DNA of 64,000 nt from Pedobacter rhodius (lineage in GTDB: Bacteria; Bacteroidota; Bacteroidia; Sphingobacteriales; Sphingobacteriaceae), in NCBI RefSeq assembly GCF_027213645.1, contig NZ_JAPWGL010000003.1, forward strand, positions 744,001 to 808,000, given 5' to 3'. Below, one piece after another: positions 7,736-17,315 of this stretch. The stretch's first letter is position 1. Each line of letters starts with the position of its first letter. The notes beneath the pieces were generated by a model. It made no database searches. It saw only the letters and a list, made by a program, of their open reading frames with translations, and was not told the origin of the DNA. A program made the translations under genes and the position numbers.

Positions 7736-10700
7736 ATGATTAAAACCCTACTAAAATCGCTTGCGGCAATAGCGTTTTTGTTGCCTTTCAATTCATTTTC
7801 TCAAGGTCAAACTTATTTTGCGGCATACCCTGCTTTAACGCCCGATGCGCAAACAATCGTATTTAGCTACGATGGCGACATCTGGAAAGTTCCTGTAAAA
7901 GGCGGACTTGCTTCGAGAATTACCGCAATGCAAGGTGAAGAAATTAATCCAAAAGTATCTCCCGATGGCAAGTGGATGGCTTTTTCTTCCAATCAATATG
8001 GAAACTATGATGTTTACATCATGCCTTTAGCAGGTGGTGATATTAAACAACTTACTTTTAACGATGCATCGGATGAAGTTGATAACTGGAGCTGGGATTC
8101 GAAAACAATCTATTTTACTTCAGGAAGATTTAATTCTTTTTCGAGCTATAAAGTTGGTGTAAACGGTGGTACCGCCGTTCGCTTATTCGAAAACTTTTTT
8201 AATACTACACATCATATTGCCGAAGCACCTGATGGCGAATTATTTTTTAGTGATACCTGGGAAAGCTACCGTTTTGCCAACAGAAAGCATTATAAAGGTG
8301 CTTATAATCCCGATATTCAATCTTACAATCCAAAAACCAAAGCATATAAACAATACACCAATTACCTTGGAAAGGATTTCTGGACAAGTGTAGATTCAAA
8401 AGGAAATGTTTTTTTCGTTTCTGATGAGGGGAATGAAGAATACAATCTTTATACTTTTTTGAGCGGGAAAAAAACTGCGCTTACCAATTTCGATACTTCA
8501 ATAAAACGTCCTTTCGTTTCCGCAAACGGAACAACCATCGTTTTCGAAAAAGATTACCAGCTTTACACTTACGACGTTGCAACGAAAAAAACGGAGAAAG
8601 TAAATATCAGCACTTCGCGTAATCAGGTTTTAACGAAAGCACAGGAATATGATGTTAAAGGAAATATTTCGGCTTTTGATGTGGCGCCTGACGGTAAAAA
8701 AATTGCTTTTGTTTCCCGTGGCGAACTTTTTGTAAGTGATGCGGATGGAAAATTTATCCGCAAAATAACCAATAGCGGCGAGCGGGCAATGCAATGTAAA
8801 TGGCTTGCTGATAATAAAACCATCTTGTTTTGCCAAACCTGGAATGGGTATCAAAACTGGTTTACCATAACAGGCGACGGAAAAGGAACACCTAAACAGA
8901 TCACAAAAGATAAGGCAAATGACCGCGATATCACGCTGAATAAAACCCGGACAATGGGTGTTTATTTGAGCGGTAGAAATGAATTAAAACTTTTGGATTT
9001 GAAAACTTTCGAAAGCAAAACCCTGGTAACAGATGAGTTCTGGGCGATTCAGAATTCTACGCCAAGCTTCTCACCAAATGATGAATATGTGCTATTTACA
9101 GCTTACAGAAACTTTGAGCAGGATATTTTAGTCCATAGCATCAAAGGAAATAAAACCATCAACTTGACAAATACAGGTGTTACTGAAACAGCTCCGGCCT
9201 GGTCGCCAGATGGAAAATACATATACTTTACAAGCGCCAGAACCGACCCTTTTTATCCATCGGGAAGTGAAAATGTTCACATCTACCGCATGGCACTAAA
9301 TAACTACGATACGCCTTTCCGCTCAGATAAGTTTGATGATTTGTTTAAAGAAACTGCTCCTGAACCAAAAGATGTAAAGCCTGCCGTTACGGATAAGAAA
9401 AATACAAAAACGGCCGATACTGCTAAAAAGAAAACTGATGCTAAACCGACGCCAAAACCTGCAAGCATCATCACGATTAACACGCAGAATATTTTGGATA
9501 GGGTAGAACTGGTTAGCCCGGGTTTTGGAAGCCAGTTCGGTACCGATGTTTTTGCTAAAGGCGATAAAACTTATGTTTTTTACTCCTCTAACCACGAAGG
9601 CGGCAAAGCTGCTGTTTACCGGACTACAATAGAACCTTTCGAGGCCAATAAAACTGAAAAAGTTGGAGAAGGAGAGGATTACAGCATTATTCAGGTTGGC
9701 GATAAGTTTTTTACGCTTGCAGGCGGCGTAATCAACAAATACAACCTCGATGGCAACAAACTCGATAAAATTGACCATGGTTACAAATTTGCCAGAAACC
9801 TTAATGCAGAGTTTAACCAGATGTTTTACGAAACCTGGGTGGGTTTAGATGAAAATTTCTACGATGAAAACTTTCATGGTGTGGACTGGGAAAAGATGAA
9901 AACCCGTTATGCGGCTTATTTACCGTATGTTAATAACCGTAGCGACTTAAGGATATTACTGAACGATATGTTGGGCGAACTAAATTCATCGCATATGGGT
10001 TTCAATAGTGTCGGTGCCGAAGAACGCAAGAACTTAAATTACATCACCAACCAAACGGGAATTATGTTCAACAACGAAAACCCTTATAAGGTTGACAGAA
10101 TTATTGCGAAAAGCAATGCCTCTTACAATGGTGTAAATATTTTGCCTGGCGATGTTTTAACTGCTGTAAATGGTACACAGGTTGATGACAAAACAGATCG
10201 CGATTTCTACTTCAGTAAGCCTTCTTTAGATAAGGAAATGACTTTGACCTTTACCCGCGGTGGAAAGGAAGTTTTTGTAAATATTCATCCCCAAAGTTCA
10301 GGCGCTTTAAAAAATAACCTGTATGATGAGTGGATTACCAAAAACCGTCAGAATGTAGATAAATGGGGTAATAACCGCATTGCATATTCTTACATGAAAA
10401 ACATGGGTGCCGGAGAATTAGAGCGGTTTATGCTGGATATGGTTGAGCAGGAAGAAAATAAAGAAGCCATCATTTTAGATTTACGTTACAACACAGGTGG
10501 AAATGTTCATGATGCGGTGCTGAAGTTTCTTTCTCAAAAGCCTTATTTAAAATGGAAATATCGCGGGGGCAAAATGGCACCTCAGAGCAATTTTGGTCCG
10601 GCAGTAAAGCCCATTGTATTGTTGGTTAACGAGCAGTCGTTAAGTGATGCCGAAATGACTGCAGCGGGATTTAAGCAATTGAAACTGGGTAAAATTATTG

Positions 10701-10927
10701 GGACAGAAACCTATCGCTGGATTATTTTTACCTCGGCAAAAGGCCTGGTTGACGGTTCTTCTTACCGTTTACCATCATGGGGTTGTTATACCATGGATGG
10801 GAAAAATATCGAGAAAGAAGGTGTTAAGCCTGATATTTTTGTGAAAAATACTTTTGAAGACCGGCTTGCTGATAAAGACCCTCAATTAGAAAAGGCAGTT
10901 GCCGAAATTTTGAAAGATTTGAAGTAG
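7736..10927 (+). CDS. Tricorn-like S41 protease with N-terminal beta-propeller
   Basis: 1063 residues with a signal peptide (about 1-22), so periplasmic or secreted. PD40/WD40-like propeller repeats (for example SPDGKWMAFSSNQYGNYDVYIM) fill about residues 30-540. A lysine/alanine/threonine-rich linker runs about 541-578, a PDZ-like segment about 776-830, and the S41 core is at the C-terminus. The catalytic serine is S970 in NEQSLSDAE, matching the tricorn nucleophile context. Tricorn proteases degrade oligopeptides in archaea. Bacteroidota homologues are exported and their substrates are largely unknown. It is a single gene followed by an inverted repeat. Confidence 0.92.
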   Translation: MIKTLLKSLAAIAFLLPFNSFSQGQTYFAAYPALTPDAQTIVFSYDGDIWKVPVKGGLASRITAMQGEEINPKVSPDGKWMAFSSNQYGNYDVYIMPLAGGDIKQLTFNDASDEVDNWSWDSKTIYFTSGRFNSFSSYKVGVNGGTAVRLFENFFNTTHHIAEAPDGELFFSDTWESYRFANRKHYKGAYNPDIQSYNPKTKAYKQYTNYLGKDFWTSVDSKGNVFFVSDEGNEEYNLYTFLSGKKTALTNFDTSIKRPFVSANGTTIVFEKDYQLYTYDVATKKTEKVNISTSRNQVLTKAQEYDVKGNISAFDVAPDGKKIAFVSRGELFVSDADGKFIRKITNSGERAMQCKWLADNKTILFCQTWNGYQNWFTITGDGKGTPKQITKDKANDRDITLNKTRTMGVYLSGRNELKLLDLKTFESKTLVTDEFWAIQNSTPSFSPNDEYVLFTAYRNFEQDILVHSIKGNKTINLTNTGVTETAPAWSPDGKYIYFTSARTDPFYPSGSENVHIYRMALNNYDTPFRSDKFDDLFKETAPEPKDVKPAVTDKKNTKTADTAKKKTDAKPTPKPASIITINTQNILDRVELVSPGFGSQFGTDVFAKGDKTYVFYSSNHEGGKAAVYRTTIEPFEANKTEKVGEGEDYSIIQVGDKFFTLAGGVINKYNLDGNKLDKIDHGYKFARNLNAEFNQMFYETWVGLDENFYDENFHGVDWEKMKTRYAAYLPYVNNRSDLRILLNDMLGELNSSHMGFNSVGAEERKNLNYITNQTGIMFNNENPYKVDRIIAKSNASYNGVNILPGDVLTAVNGTQVDDKTDRDFYFSKPSLDKEMTLTFTRGGKEVFVNIHPQSSGALKNNLYDEWITKNRQNVDKWGNNRIAYSYMKNMGAGELERFMLDMVEQEENKEAIILDLRYNTGGNVHDAVLKFLSQKPYLKWKYRGGKMAPQSNFGPAVKPIVLLVNEQSLSDAEMTAAGFKQLKLGKIIGTETYRWIIFTSAKGLVDGSSYRLPSWGCYTMDGKNIEKEGVKPDIFVKNTFEDRLADKDPQLEKAVAEILKDLK

Positions 10928-10947
10928 GGTTAATCGTTCAACTGTTA

Positions 10948-10994
10948 AATTGGTTAATTGTGTATAGCATTGCGTCGTTTACAATTAACCAATT
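10948..10994. repeat. Perfect 14-bp inverted repeat downstream of the tricorn gene
   Basis: AATTGGTTAATTGT at 10948-10961 faces ACAATTAACCAATT at 10981-10994 with a 19-base loop. No poly-T run follows. Similar GTTAA/TTAAC-rich sequence appears after rfbD near 54340-54445, so this may be a dispersed intergenic repeat that also folds in the mRNA. Confidence 0.65.
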
Positions 10995-11072
10995 ATACAC
11001 TTTAAACAGTTAATCAATTTATACAGTTAACCAAATTTTTCCGTTTCTTTGGTCTTTGGAATTATTTAAAAA

Positions 11073-11822
11073 ATGGCAAACTTATTAACCGACAGGGCTT
11101 TTTGGGTAAATTATTGGGAAAGTAAAAAAGGACTTGCGGTTCAGCTACCATCAAACTACTTATTTCATCGCCAGCTGGCTGATATTATTGAAAAAAATAA
11201 AGTGAAAACGGCAATTGAGTTGGGTGGGTTTCCCGGTTATTATGCTGTTTTTTTAAAGAAATATTTCAAACTCGATGTTACGCTGCTGGATTATTTCGTT
11301 CATCCGCCAGTAGTTAATGAGCTGCTGCAAAAGAACGATTTAACTGAAAAGGACATTTATATCATTGAAACGGATTTGTTTAATTACGAGCCAGAACAGC
11401 AATATGATTTGGTGCTTAGCTGCGGTTTAATTGAGCATTTTAATGATACCGCAGATATTATTAACCGCCATATTGCCTTCGTAAAACCTGGCGGAACTTT
11501 GTTTATCACCTTGCCTAATTTCAAAGCTGTAAATGGCTGGTTTCAAAAAAACTTCGATAAAGAGAACTACAACAAACACAATATTGACAGTATGAACCCG
11601 AAACTGCTTAAAGCCATATGTGAGAAAGCTGGTTTGAAAGACGTAAAAGCAGGCTATTTTGGTAAGTTTAGTGTTTGGTTGGAGAATGAATCTCAAAAAT
11701 CGGCAGTTGTTCGCTTATTTAAAAAACTGGTTTGGCTTAGCGGTAAGGTTTTTACAAAAATTATTCCCTTCGAAAGCCAAAGTTTGTCACCTTATATTAT
11801 ATTAGAGGCGAAAAAAAATTAA
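11073..11822 (+). CDS. Class I SAM-dependent methyltransferase
   Basis: 249 residues. SAM-binding motif I is an unusual but recognisable TAIELGGFPG at about 47-55, followed by the acidic strand end VTLLDY and the YDLVLSCGLIEHF segment typical of small-molecule or lipid methyltransferases. FVKPGGTLFITLPN follows as the late beta-strand motif. The substrate cannot be read from the sequence. It is followed after 6 bases by the rhomboid gene, which suggests cotranscription without showing a shared function. Confidence 0.85.
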   Translation: MANLLTDRAFWVNYWESKKGLAVQLPSNYLFHRQLADIIEKNKVKTAIELGGFPGYYAVFLKKYFKLDVTLLDYFVHPPVVNELLQKNDLTEKDIYIIETDLFNYEPEQQYDLVLSCGLIEHFNDTADIINRHIAFVKPGGTLFITLPNFKAVNGWFQKNFDKENYNKHNIDSMNPKLLKAICEKAGLKDVKAGYFGKFSVWLENESQKSAVVRLFKKLVWLSGKVFTKIIPFESQSLSPYIILEAKKN

Positions 11823-11828
11823 TGCTCT

Positions 11829-13379
11829 ATGTCTATAAGTTGGGGGTACTCGCCCAAAGTTGAACAGTTTATTCCGCTGGCCGATTTCCCGGCTGATAAA
11901 TATTTAATTATTGCTAAACAGGCCATCGAAAATCTCGGTTGGAACCTTAGTCATGTTTCAGAAACCGGTATAATTGCTTATACACCAATTTCATTTCAAT
12001 CTTACAGCGAAGAAATTTCAATTCGAATTCATGGAAACTTTGCATTGGTAAAAAGTGAATGTGTTGGTATTCAGATGTGGTTTAATGATTATGGGAAAAA
12101 CAGCCAGAATTTGGAAAAGTTTTTTCATGAGTTTGAGTACGTTCAGTTTCATTTAAAAGATATCTGGGAAGAGCGCTTAACAGAATTTCATGAATTCATT
12201 GCAACGCAGGATGATTCATATTTCGATAAAGCCCCACTGGCCACAAAAGATAAAATCAAAAATATTCTTTACCTTTTTTTTCCTCAAAAGGGCTATTTCT
12301 TAACGCCGATTTTGATAATTACTAATACAATTTATTGGCTTTTCACCAAGGTTGTCTCTGTTTTTTACTATCAATACTTTTATCGGCAGGCTTTAAAAAC
12401 CAATTCTCCAGAAAGTTTGATTACGAAAATGGACGATTTAATTTTAAACTTTGGTGTCAATAACAGAAACCTGGTTTTAGATGGACAATACTGGCGTTTA
12501 ATTACTCATCAATTTGTGCATAATTCGTTTGTACACCTCTTTTTCAATATGTATTCGCTGGTTTATATTGGTTTAATGATTGAAAATAAGCTTGGCTGGA
12601 AAAAATTTCTTTTCATTTATATTTTCAGCGGAGTTTGTGGTGGATTAACCAGTTTACTTTTTCATGAAAATGGCGTGATGATGGGTGCATCCGGCGCAAT
12701 TATGGGCTTATTTGGTTCTTTTTTAGCTTTACTGGTAAATAAATCCTTTGAAAAAAATGCGGCTAAATCTTTGTTAATAAGTACTTCGATTGTAACAGCC
12801 ATCATTTTATTTAATGGGTTTACTACGAAGCGTACCGATAATGCTGCACATATAGGTGGAATTGTTTCAGGATTTATCTTTTGCTATATTCTGGTTGCTG
12901 ATTTATCGAAGGTGAGGTTTGAAAAACCAATATTCAGATACGGACTATCGTCAGTGCTTCTTCTTTTATACGCTATAGTTATTATTACCGCCACACCAAA
13001 TTATCAAACAGATAAATATAGAAGATTAAAGTACGAATTTAGTAAGAACCTGATAAGCTACAATGCTGTTTTATACTTAAAAACTGCTCTGACAAAAGAT
13101 GAGAAGCTTCACCAAATTGAAGAATTTGGGATTAAAGAAGGGCAAAAGAATATTAATGTTGCACAAAAAATGATGCCTTTAAAACTAAAGGAACTGGATG
13201 CTTATGATAGAAGAATAAAAACTGAAATTGCTGAAAGGTCTTTAAATGTTGCAAAACTTATCCGAAGAGATATTCAGGCAGATAGTTTAACAAGATACAG
13301 TAAACAGACAACCAAAGAAATTGAAAACCTGTTAATGTTAACCTATAAACTCAGAGATAGTCTGAATAATGCGCAATAA
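11829..13379 (+). CDS. Rhomboid family intramembrane serine protease with N- and C-terminal extensions
   Basis: 516 residues, much longer than a minimal rhomboid (about 200). Residues 1-140 form a soluble N-terminal domain. Membrane segments then carry the serine motif GASG (S288) and the histidine in AAHIGG (H341), the catalytic dyad of rhomboids. The N-N-S-x-VH-FFNMY segment gives the conserved helix-2 histidine and asparagine. The last 110 residues are charged and helical, possibly coiled coil. Rhomboids cleave transmembrane helices; the substrate here is unknown. It is convergent with the fucosidase gene, one base apart and with no visible terminator. Confidence 0.92.
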   Translation: MSISWGYSPKVEQFIPLADFPADKYLIIAKQAIENLGWNLSHVSETGIIAYTPISFQSYSEEISIRIHGNFALVKSECVGIQMWFNDYGKNSQNLEKFFHEFEYVQFHLKDIWEERLTEFHEFIATQDDSYFDKAPLATKDKIKNILYLFFPQKGYFLTPILIITNTIYWLFTKVVSVFYYQYFYRQALKTNSPESLITKMDDLILNFGVNNRNLVLDGQYWRLITHQFVHNSFVHLFFNMYSLVYIGLMIENKLGWKKFLFIYIFSGVCGGLTSLLFHENGVMMGASGAIMGLFGSFLALLVNKSFEKNAAKSLLISTSIVTAIILFNGFTTKRTDNAAHIGGIVSGFIFCYILVADLSKVRFEKPIFRYGLSSVLLLLYAIVIITATPNYQTDKYRRLKYEFSKNLISYNAVLYLKTALTKDEKLHQIEEFGIKEGQKNINVAQKMMPLKLKELDAYDRRIKTEIAERSLNVAKLIRRDIQADSLTRYSKQTTKEIENLLMLTYKLRDSLNNAQ

Positions 13380-13380
13380 C

Positions 13381-14832
13381 CTATTCTGTTTTCTTATAAA
13401 TTCCTAGTTCACTTAAGGTAATACATACTGGGGATTTGGTAATATTCAATCTCAATTTAGAGGAGGTAACAGGTGTTTCCAATTTAATTAATCTTTTAGC
13501 GCCAATGCTCGTGCTATCATAGATTTTTTTCCAGCTGTTATTTTCAAAAACCTCAACGTTGTATTCCTCAATTCGTTGTCCCAATGGAATGTATTCCTGT
13601 AAACTTATAATGTCGAAAGTTTTAGCAGATTTTAAGTCGATTTCTAAGCTGGCGGTGTGTACTCTATCTGTTGTAGCCCAGTAGCTTTTCCTGTTCCTAT
13701 CTAAAAGTTTTGCTACGCTATAGTTGTTGCCACGAGTGTTGCTAGCGGTAACATGCGCAGCTTGCGCTAAATTGTTTGCAAAAGTATGTTTAACCATATC
13801 GCCAAATGTTTTCAAGGCAGCAACATCGTCATCATGCAGTCGGCCACGGGTATCGGGCGCCAAGCCTAAATCCAGTCCTGCGCCACGACCAACACTTTTC
13901 AGGTATAAATCGAAAAGCATTTCAGGCGTTTTTGGTTTTTCAGTTGGGTGATAAAACCAACCTTTTCTTAATGGCACATCGCATTCAGCAGGCATCCAGA
14001 ATTTACCGTTTCTGATGCCCATCGGACTTTGAGGGTAATTCGCCTGACCCGGAACAGCTACATTTTTACCCTCTGGTGGTAATGGTGTAAAAGTTTCCCA
14101 GCTGGTTTCTGCCGCATGGCCGTCTTCATTACCAACCCAGCGAATATCTAAACCGATATCACTAAAAATATTCGCCATTGGTTGCATTTTTCTGGTAATT
14201 GCCCAGGTGTTTTTCCAGTCGTAATAAGTTGTATTATCAATCGAGCGCTTTTCTTTTGCACCACCGTAATAACCATCGCCACCGTTGGCACCATCATGCC
14301 AGCTCATGAAAAGCGACCCATAGTTACTGTAAAGTTCTCTGAGCTGCGCCTGATAAATGGCTAAGTATTTGTCTGTTCCGTAACTGGCATTATTTCTATC
14401 CCATGGCGAGCAATAAACGCCAAAACTTAATCCGTTTTTTCTAACGGCCTGTTCTATTTCTTTTACTAAATCTCCTTTTCCATCTCTGAAAGGACTTTTA
14501 GTGATGTTGTATGTTGTAGTTTTAGTTGGCCAAAGGGCGAAACCATCGTGATGTTTAGCAACCAGGATAATGCCTTTTAAACCACCGGCTTTGGCGGCTT
14601 TTATAATTTGGCTGGCATTAAAATCTGTAGGATTAAATGTTTTCGGGTTGGCATCTCCGAATCCCCATTCTTTGTTTTCGAAAGTGGTTGGCGTAAAATG
14701 AATCAATCCATAAACTTCAATATCATGCCATGCAAGCTGCCTTTTCGAAGGAATAGCGCCGTAAGGTTTCGGAGCTGTTTGTGCCTGAACAGTGATGGTA
14801 ATTGAAAGAAGTATTATGGTTAGCCATTTCAT
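13381..14832 (-). CDS. Alpha-L-fucosidase (GH29) with C-terminal F5/8-type domain
   Basis: 483 residues with a signal peptide (about 1-17), so exported. The GH29 barrel starts with WHDIEVYGLIHFTPTTFENKEWG and contains VAKHHDGFALWPT. The nucleophile is probably D180 in MSWHDGANG. After about residue 345 a beta-sandwich resembling an F5/8 type C (CBM32-like) module follows. Such enzymes remove terminal fucose from glycans. It lies 43 bases after the stop of a glycosyltransferase gene, on the same strand as a polysaccharide gene set. It may be a scavenging enzyme or may act on the cell's own glycan. Confidence 0.92.
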   Translation of the reverse strand: MKWLTIILLSITITVQAQTAPKPYGAIPSKRQLAWHDIEVYGLIHFTPTTFENKEWGFGDANPKTFNPTDFNASQIIKAAKAGGLKGIILVAKHHDGFALWPTKTTTYNITKSPFRDGKGDLVKEIEQAVRKNGLSFGVYCSPWDRNNASYGTDKYLAIYQAQLRELYSNYGSLFMSWHDGANGGDGYYGGAKEKRSIDNTTYYDWKNTWAITRKMQPMANIFSDIGLDIRWVGNEDGHAAETSWETFTPLPPEGKNVAVPGQANYPQSPMGIRNGKFWMPAECDVPLRKGWFYHPTEKPKTPEMLFDLYLKSVGRGAGLDLGLAPDTRGRLHDDDVAALKTFGDMVKHTFANNLAQAAHVTASNTRGNNYSVAKLLDRNRKSYWATTDRVHTASLEIDLKSAKTFDIISLQEYIPLGQRIEEYNVEVFENNSWKKIYDSTSIGAKRLIKLETPVTSSKLRLNITKSPVCITLSELGIYKKTE

Positions 14833-14875
14833 ATTTAATAATTTGGAATCTGATTACAAGGATAATGAATTAAGT

Positions 14876-15814
14876 TTATTTATTAACTTTCTCGTTGATG
14901 AAGCGTTTAATTCTATCCCAGATATTTCCTTTACGATTTGCAAGAAAGTTTTTTATGATTTGATAAGCGTTGAAGTTTTCTTCGATAGCTGTTGGAAACT
15001 CAGTAATTGGTTTTGGATTGATGATAACATTATAAATATCGTTTATTCCCGAGTGAACACCTGTTCCGTCGTGCCCGATATTGTTAACTAAAGATTGCGA
15101 CGGATTTAAAGTTAAGCCACCTTTTAAAAAAATTGAAGCATACCAGCGGATTGCCCAGCTATTGTTTTTGCCATTTTTAAATTCCTGCATCTGTTTCCAG
15201 AAGTTCATGGTATTATCGATGGCAAAAGCCGATTTCTTTTTGTTATCGAATTGATTTAACAAGATATCGATATCTGGCTCAAAGTTTTTCCAGGCTCTTC
15301 CCCAGGTTGCCCAGCCCCAGCTTGTTGCTGCCCTGTAAAAAAATGACTGCGGAAGATTTTCTGATTGCAAAGGGTACATGTAAGCACCAATATGCATTAC
15401 TTTTTCTTCATCCTGATAACGGTTTAAACCATCGTTGAAATAAGTCAGCGTATGTGGTGAGGTAACCAAATCATCTTCAAAAACAATTACTTTTCCATAA
15501 TCATTTATAAGTTGCGTTACCCCCGCTATAACTGAATTGGCGAGACCTGCATTTTCTTTACGCTCCATAACTTTAACTGATTTGAAGCCATCAACATTAT
15601 TGATTATTGCCCTTACTTCAGCAACTTTATCTTCATCCTGTTGTGTTTTTGCTCCATCAGAAAAAATGTAAAGCCTGCTTTCTGCGGCGAGCTCATTTTG
15701 TTGCAAAAACTTTATGGTTCGCTTGGTGTGCTGCGGACGGTTGTAAACAAAAAGCGCTATTGGGGCAAGGTTTTGCATTTTTAGAAGGTTTTTACCATTT
15801 TTTCGCCAAGTCAT
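14876..15814 (-). CDS. Glycosyltransferase (GT-A, GNT-I/GT2-like)
   Basis: 312 residues from the ATG at 15814; the ATG at 15778 would give the more typical start MQNLAPIALFVYNRPQHT. The GT-A core shows RLYIFSDGAK, the EDD metal site in VIVFEDDLVTSP and the acceptor segment SWGWATWGRAWKNFE, which marks a group of nucleotide-sugar transferases found in LPS and capsule clusters. The C-terminal part carries GHDGTGVHSG, also common in this group. It follows two methyltransferase genes in the same direction and probably adds a sugar to the same glycan. Donor unknown. Confidence 0.85.
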   Translation of the reverse strand: MTWRKNGKNLLKMQNLAPIALFVYNRPQHTKRTIKFLQQNELAAESRLYIFSDGAKTQQDEDKVAEVRAIINNVDGFKSVKVMERKENAGLANSVIAGVTQLINDYGKVIVFEDDLVTSPHTLTYFNDGLNRYQDEEKVMHIGAYMYPLQSENLPQSFFYRAATSWGWATWGRAWKNFEPDIDILLNQFDNKKKSAFAIDNTMNFWKQMQEFKNGKNNSWAIRWYASIFLKGGLTLNPSQSLVNNIGHDGTGVHSGINDIYNVIINPKPITEFPTAIEENFNAYQIIKNFLANRKGNIWDRIKRFINEKVNK

Positions 15815-15887
15815 GCTGAATTCATTTTAGCATTTCCTATTAATATCCTGAAATAAATTCAGGATGGCGACTTCTTGAGATTTAAAT

Positions 15888-16649
15888 TTAAAATATATGC
15901 AGGTTTGAATCTGATTTTCGGGTTAAAACTGTATATGCATTAGCAAATTGCTCCTGTTTTTTTCTGCCAAGGAAATTGCCTAATGCTTTTTTAATCCGGT
16001 ACTCCAGCTCAATTTTTAAATTTTTACTAAAAGTTTTCGGTGCTTTTTTATTGATAAATTCGTTGAATTTTACGGTCTCCGGAGCCGTCATAGAAACCTT
16101 ATCTTCTAAAATCTCCAGCCCTTCACTTTGCAATAAAAACCTTAAAGATGTCGGCGTATACATATTGATATGACCATAATCTAAAAAGTGTTTCATCCGT
16201 TCATCAACACCAAAACGATAATCTTTTGGCACTTCAACAACAATATATTTTGCAACCCTTTTTAATTCGCGAAGCAAAATTCTTTCATGCTCTACATGCT
16301 CCAGAACGTGGGCAAGAATTACCAAATCAAATGCATCATCTTCATAAGGAATTTTATAGCCATCAAAAGTTTGTACTTCCTTTAAAAGGGTAAGTTTCCT
16401 GTCTTGAATAATATCAACGCCGCTCTGTGCAATTTCAAGGGCATACAATTCGGGGGCAAAATTCCAGTCGTTAAGGAAATGAAGAATACTCCCGTCGCCG
16501 GCACCAACTTCTAATACTTTTTTGGGTTTTATACTTTTGCAAACGTCAGCAATGTTTTGGGCTTTATACTTTGCACCAAGCATGCGCCAGGCAACGTCGC
16601 TATTGGTATAAAAGTTATCGTAGGCAGTTTTTACTTCTTCGCTAATCAT
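15888..16649 (-). CDS. Class I SAM-dependent methyltransferase in glycan cluster
   Basis: 253 residues. Motif I is VLEVGAGDGSIL (about 45-56), followed by YALEIAQSG and the DLVILAHVLEHVEHE strand, a typical Methyltransf_11/23 arrangement. The GHINMYTPTSLRFLL segment is frequent in methyltransferases from polysaccharide clusters. It would methylate a sugar hydroxyl or an acceptor on a carrier lipid, but the substrate is not determined. It lies 18 bases after the stop of the preceding methyltransferase gene, consistent with one transcript. Confidence 0.85.
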   Translation of the reverse strand: MISEEVKTAYDNFYTNSDVAWRMLGAKYKAQNIADVCKSIKPKKVLEVGAGDGSILHFLNDWNFAPELYALEIAQSGVDIIQDRKLTLLKEVQTFDGYKIPYEDDAFDLVILAHVLEHVEHERILLRELKRVAKYIVVEVPKDYRFGVDERMKHFLDYGHINMYTPTSLRFLLQSEGLEILEDKVSMTAPETVKFNEFINKKAPKTFSKNLKIELEYRIKKALGNFLGRKKQEQFANAYTVLTRKSDSNLHIF

Positions 16650-16667
16650 TGAGTTTAAATCTGGAAA

Positions 16668-17315
16668 TTAAATGCCCAAACAATTATCGGATTTGTAAAA
16701 AACCGAGGTTGCTTTTTCGTAAAATAAACCCGGTGAAATTCCACTGAAACTGATTTCTTTGAAACCCTGCGCTTTCAATAAAACCCTGGCGGGATTATAA
16801 ACCTCGCGTTCACTATCATCCAAAACCAAAACACCATTTGCAGATAAAGCAGCTATGCTGTATTTACAGCAATTTACCCGGTCGCGCCCATCAACAATTA
16901 TGATATCGAATTTTTTATTGAGTAAAGTTGCTTTCTTCGCATATTCGCCATCTCTTTCCAATTGGCAAAAAATCATTTCTGCATTTGCCGGACTGCTGTT
17001 TTTAACGTTATCAAACCAGCCCTTATCATGCTCAACCGAAGTAACAGTACCGGCTCTTTCCGCATAAAAAATAGTCGAACTGCCTGAACCATATTCAAAA
17101 ATGTGCTGGGATTTGTTGATTCTTTCTTTAATAAAATCAATAAAGGAATACGTTACCCATGGAAGCGCTTTGCCTTTTCCGTCTACCGCCTGTTTCTTAT
17201 CAAAAGCGGTGAACCAGCCAATGCTGTTTAAATAGCCCTTGTGGCCATATGATAATAATGCTTTAAGCCGGTGCGGCTTCGCAATTAATGTTGTTAATGC
17301 TTTTAGAGTACTCAA
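16668..17315 (-). CDS. SAM-dependent methyltransferase-like protein with TTG start
   Basis: 215 residues. SAM-binding is indicated by IFEYGSGSSTIFYAE (about 70-84), TSVEHDKGWFDNV and a later FDIIIVDGRDR strand, a pattern found in class I methyltransferases next to polysaccharide genes. The start is TTG at 17315, overlapping the flippase stop in a TTGA junction. No ATG lies in the first 100 codons, so translational coupling to the flippase is likely. Substrate unknown. Confidence 0.8.
   Translation of the reverse strand: MSTLKALTTLIAKPHRLKALLSYGHKGYLNSIGWFTAFDKKQAVDGKGKALPWVTYSFIDFIKERINKSQHIFEYGSGSSTIFYAERAGTVTSVEHDKGWFDNVKNSSPANAEMIFCQLERDGEYAKKATLLNKKFDIIIVDGRDRVNCCKYSIAALSANGVLVLDDSEREVYNPARVLLKAQGFKEISFSGISPGLFYEKATSVFYKSDNCLGI

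Noticed and set aside
9323..9778. Minus-strand open frame of 151 codons inside the tricorn gene
   Set aside because: It is an antisense shadow of the propeller and linker coding region with no recognisable motif.
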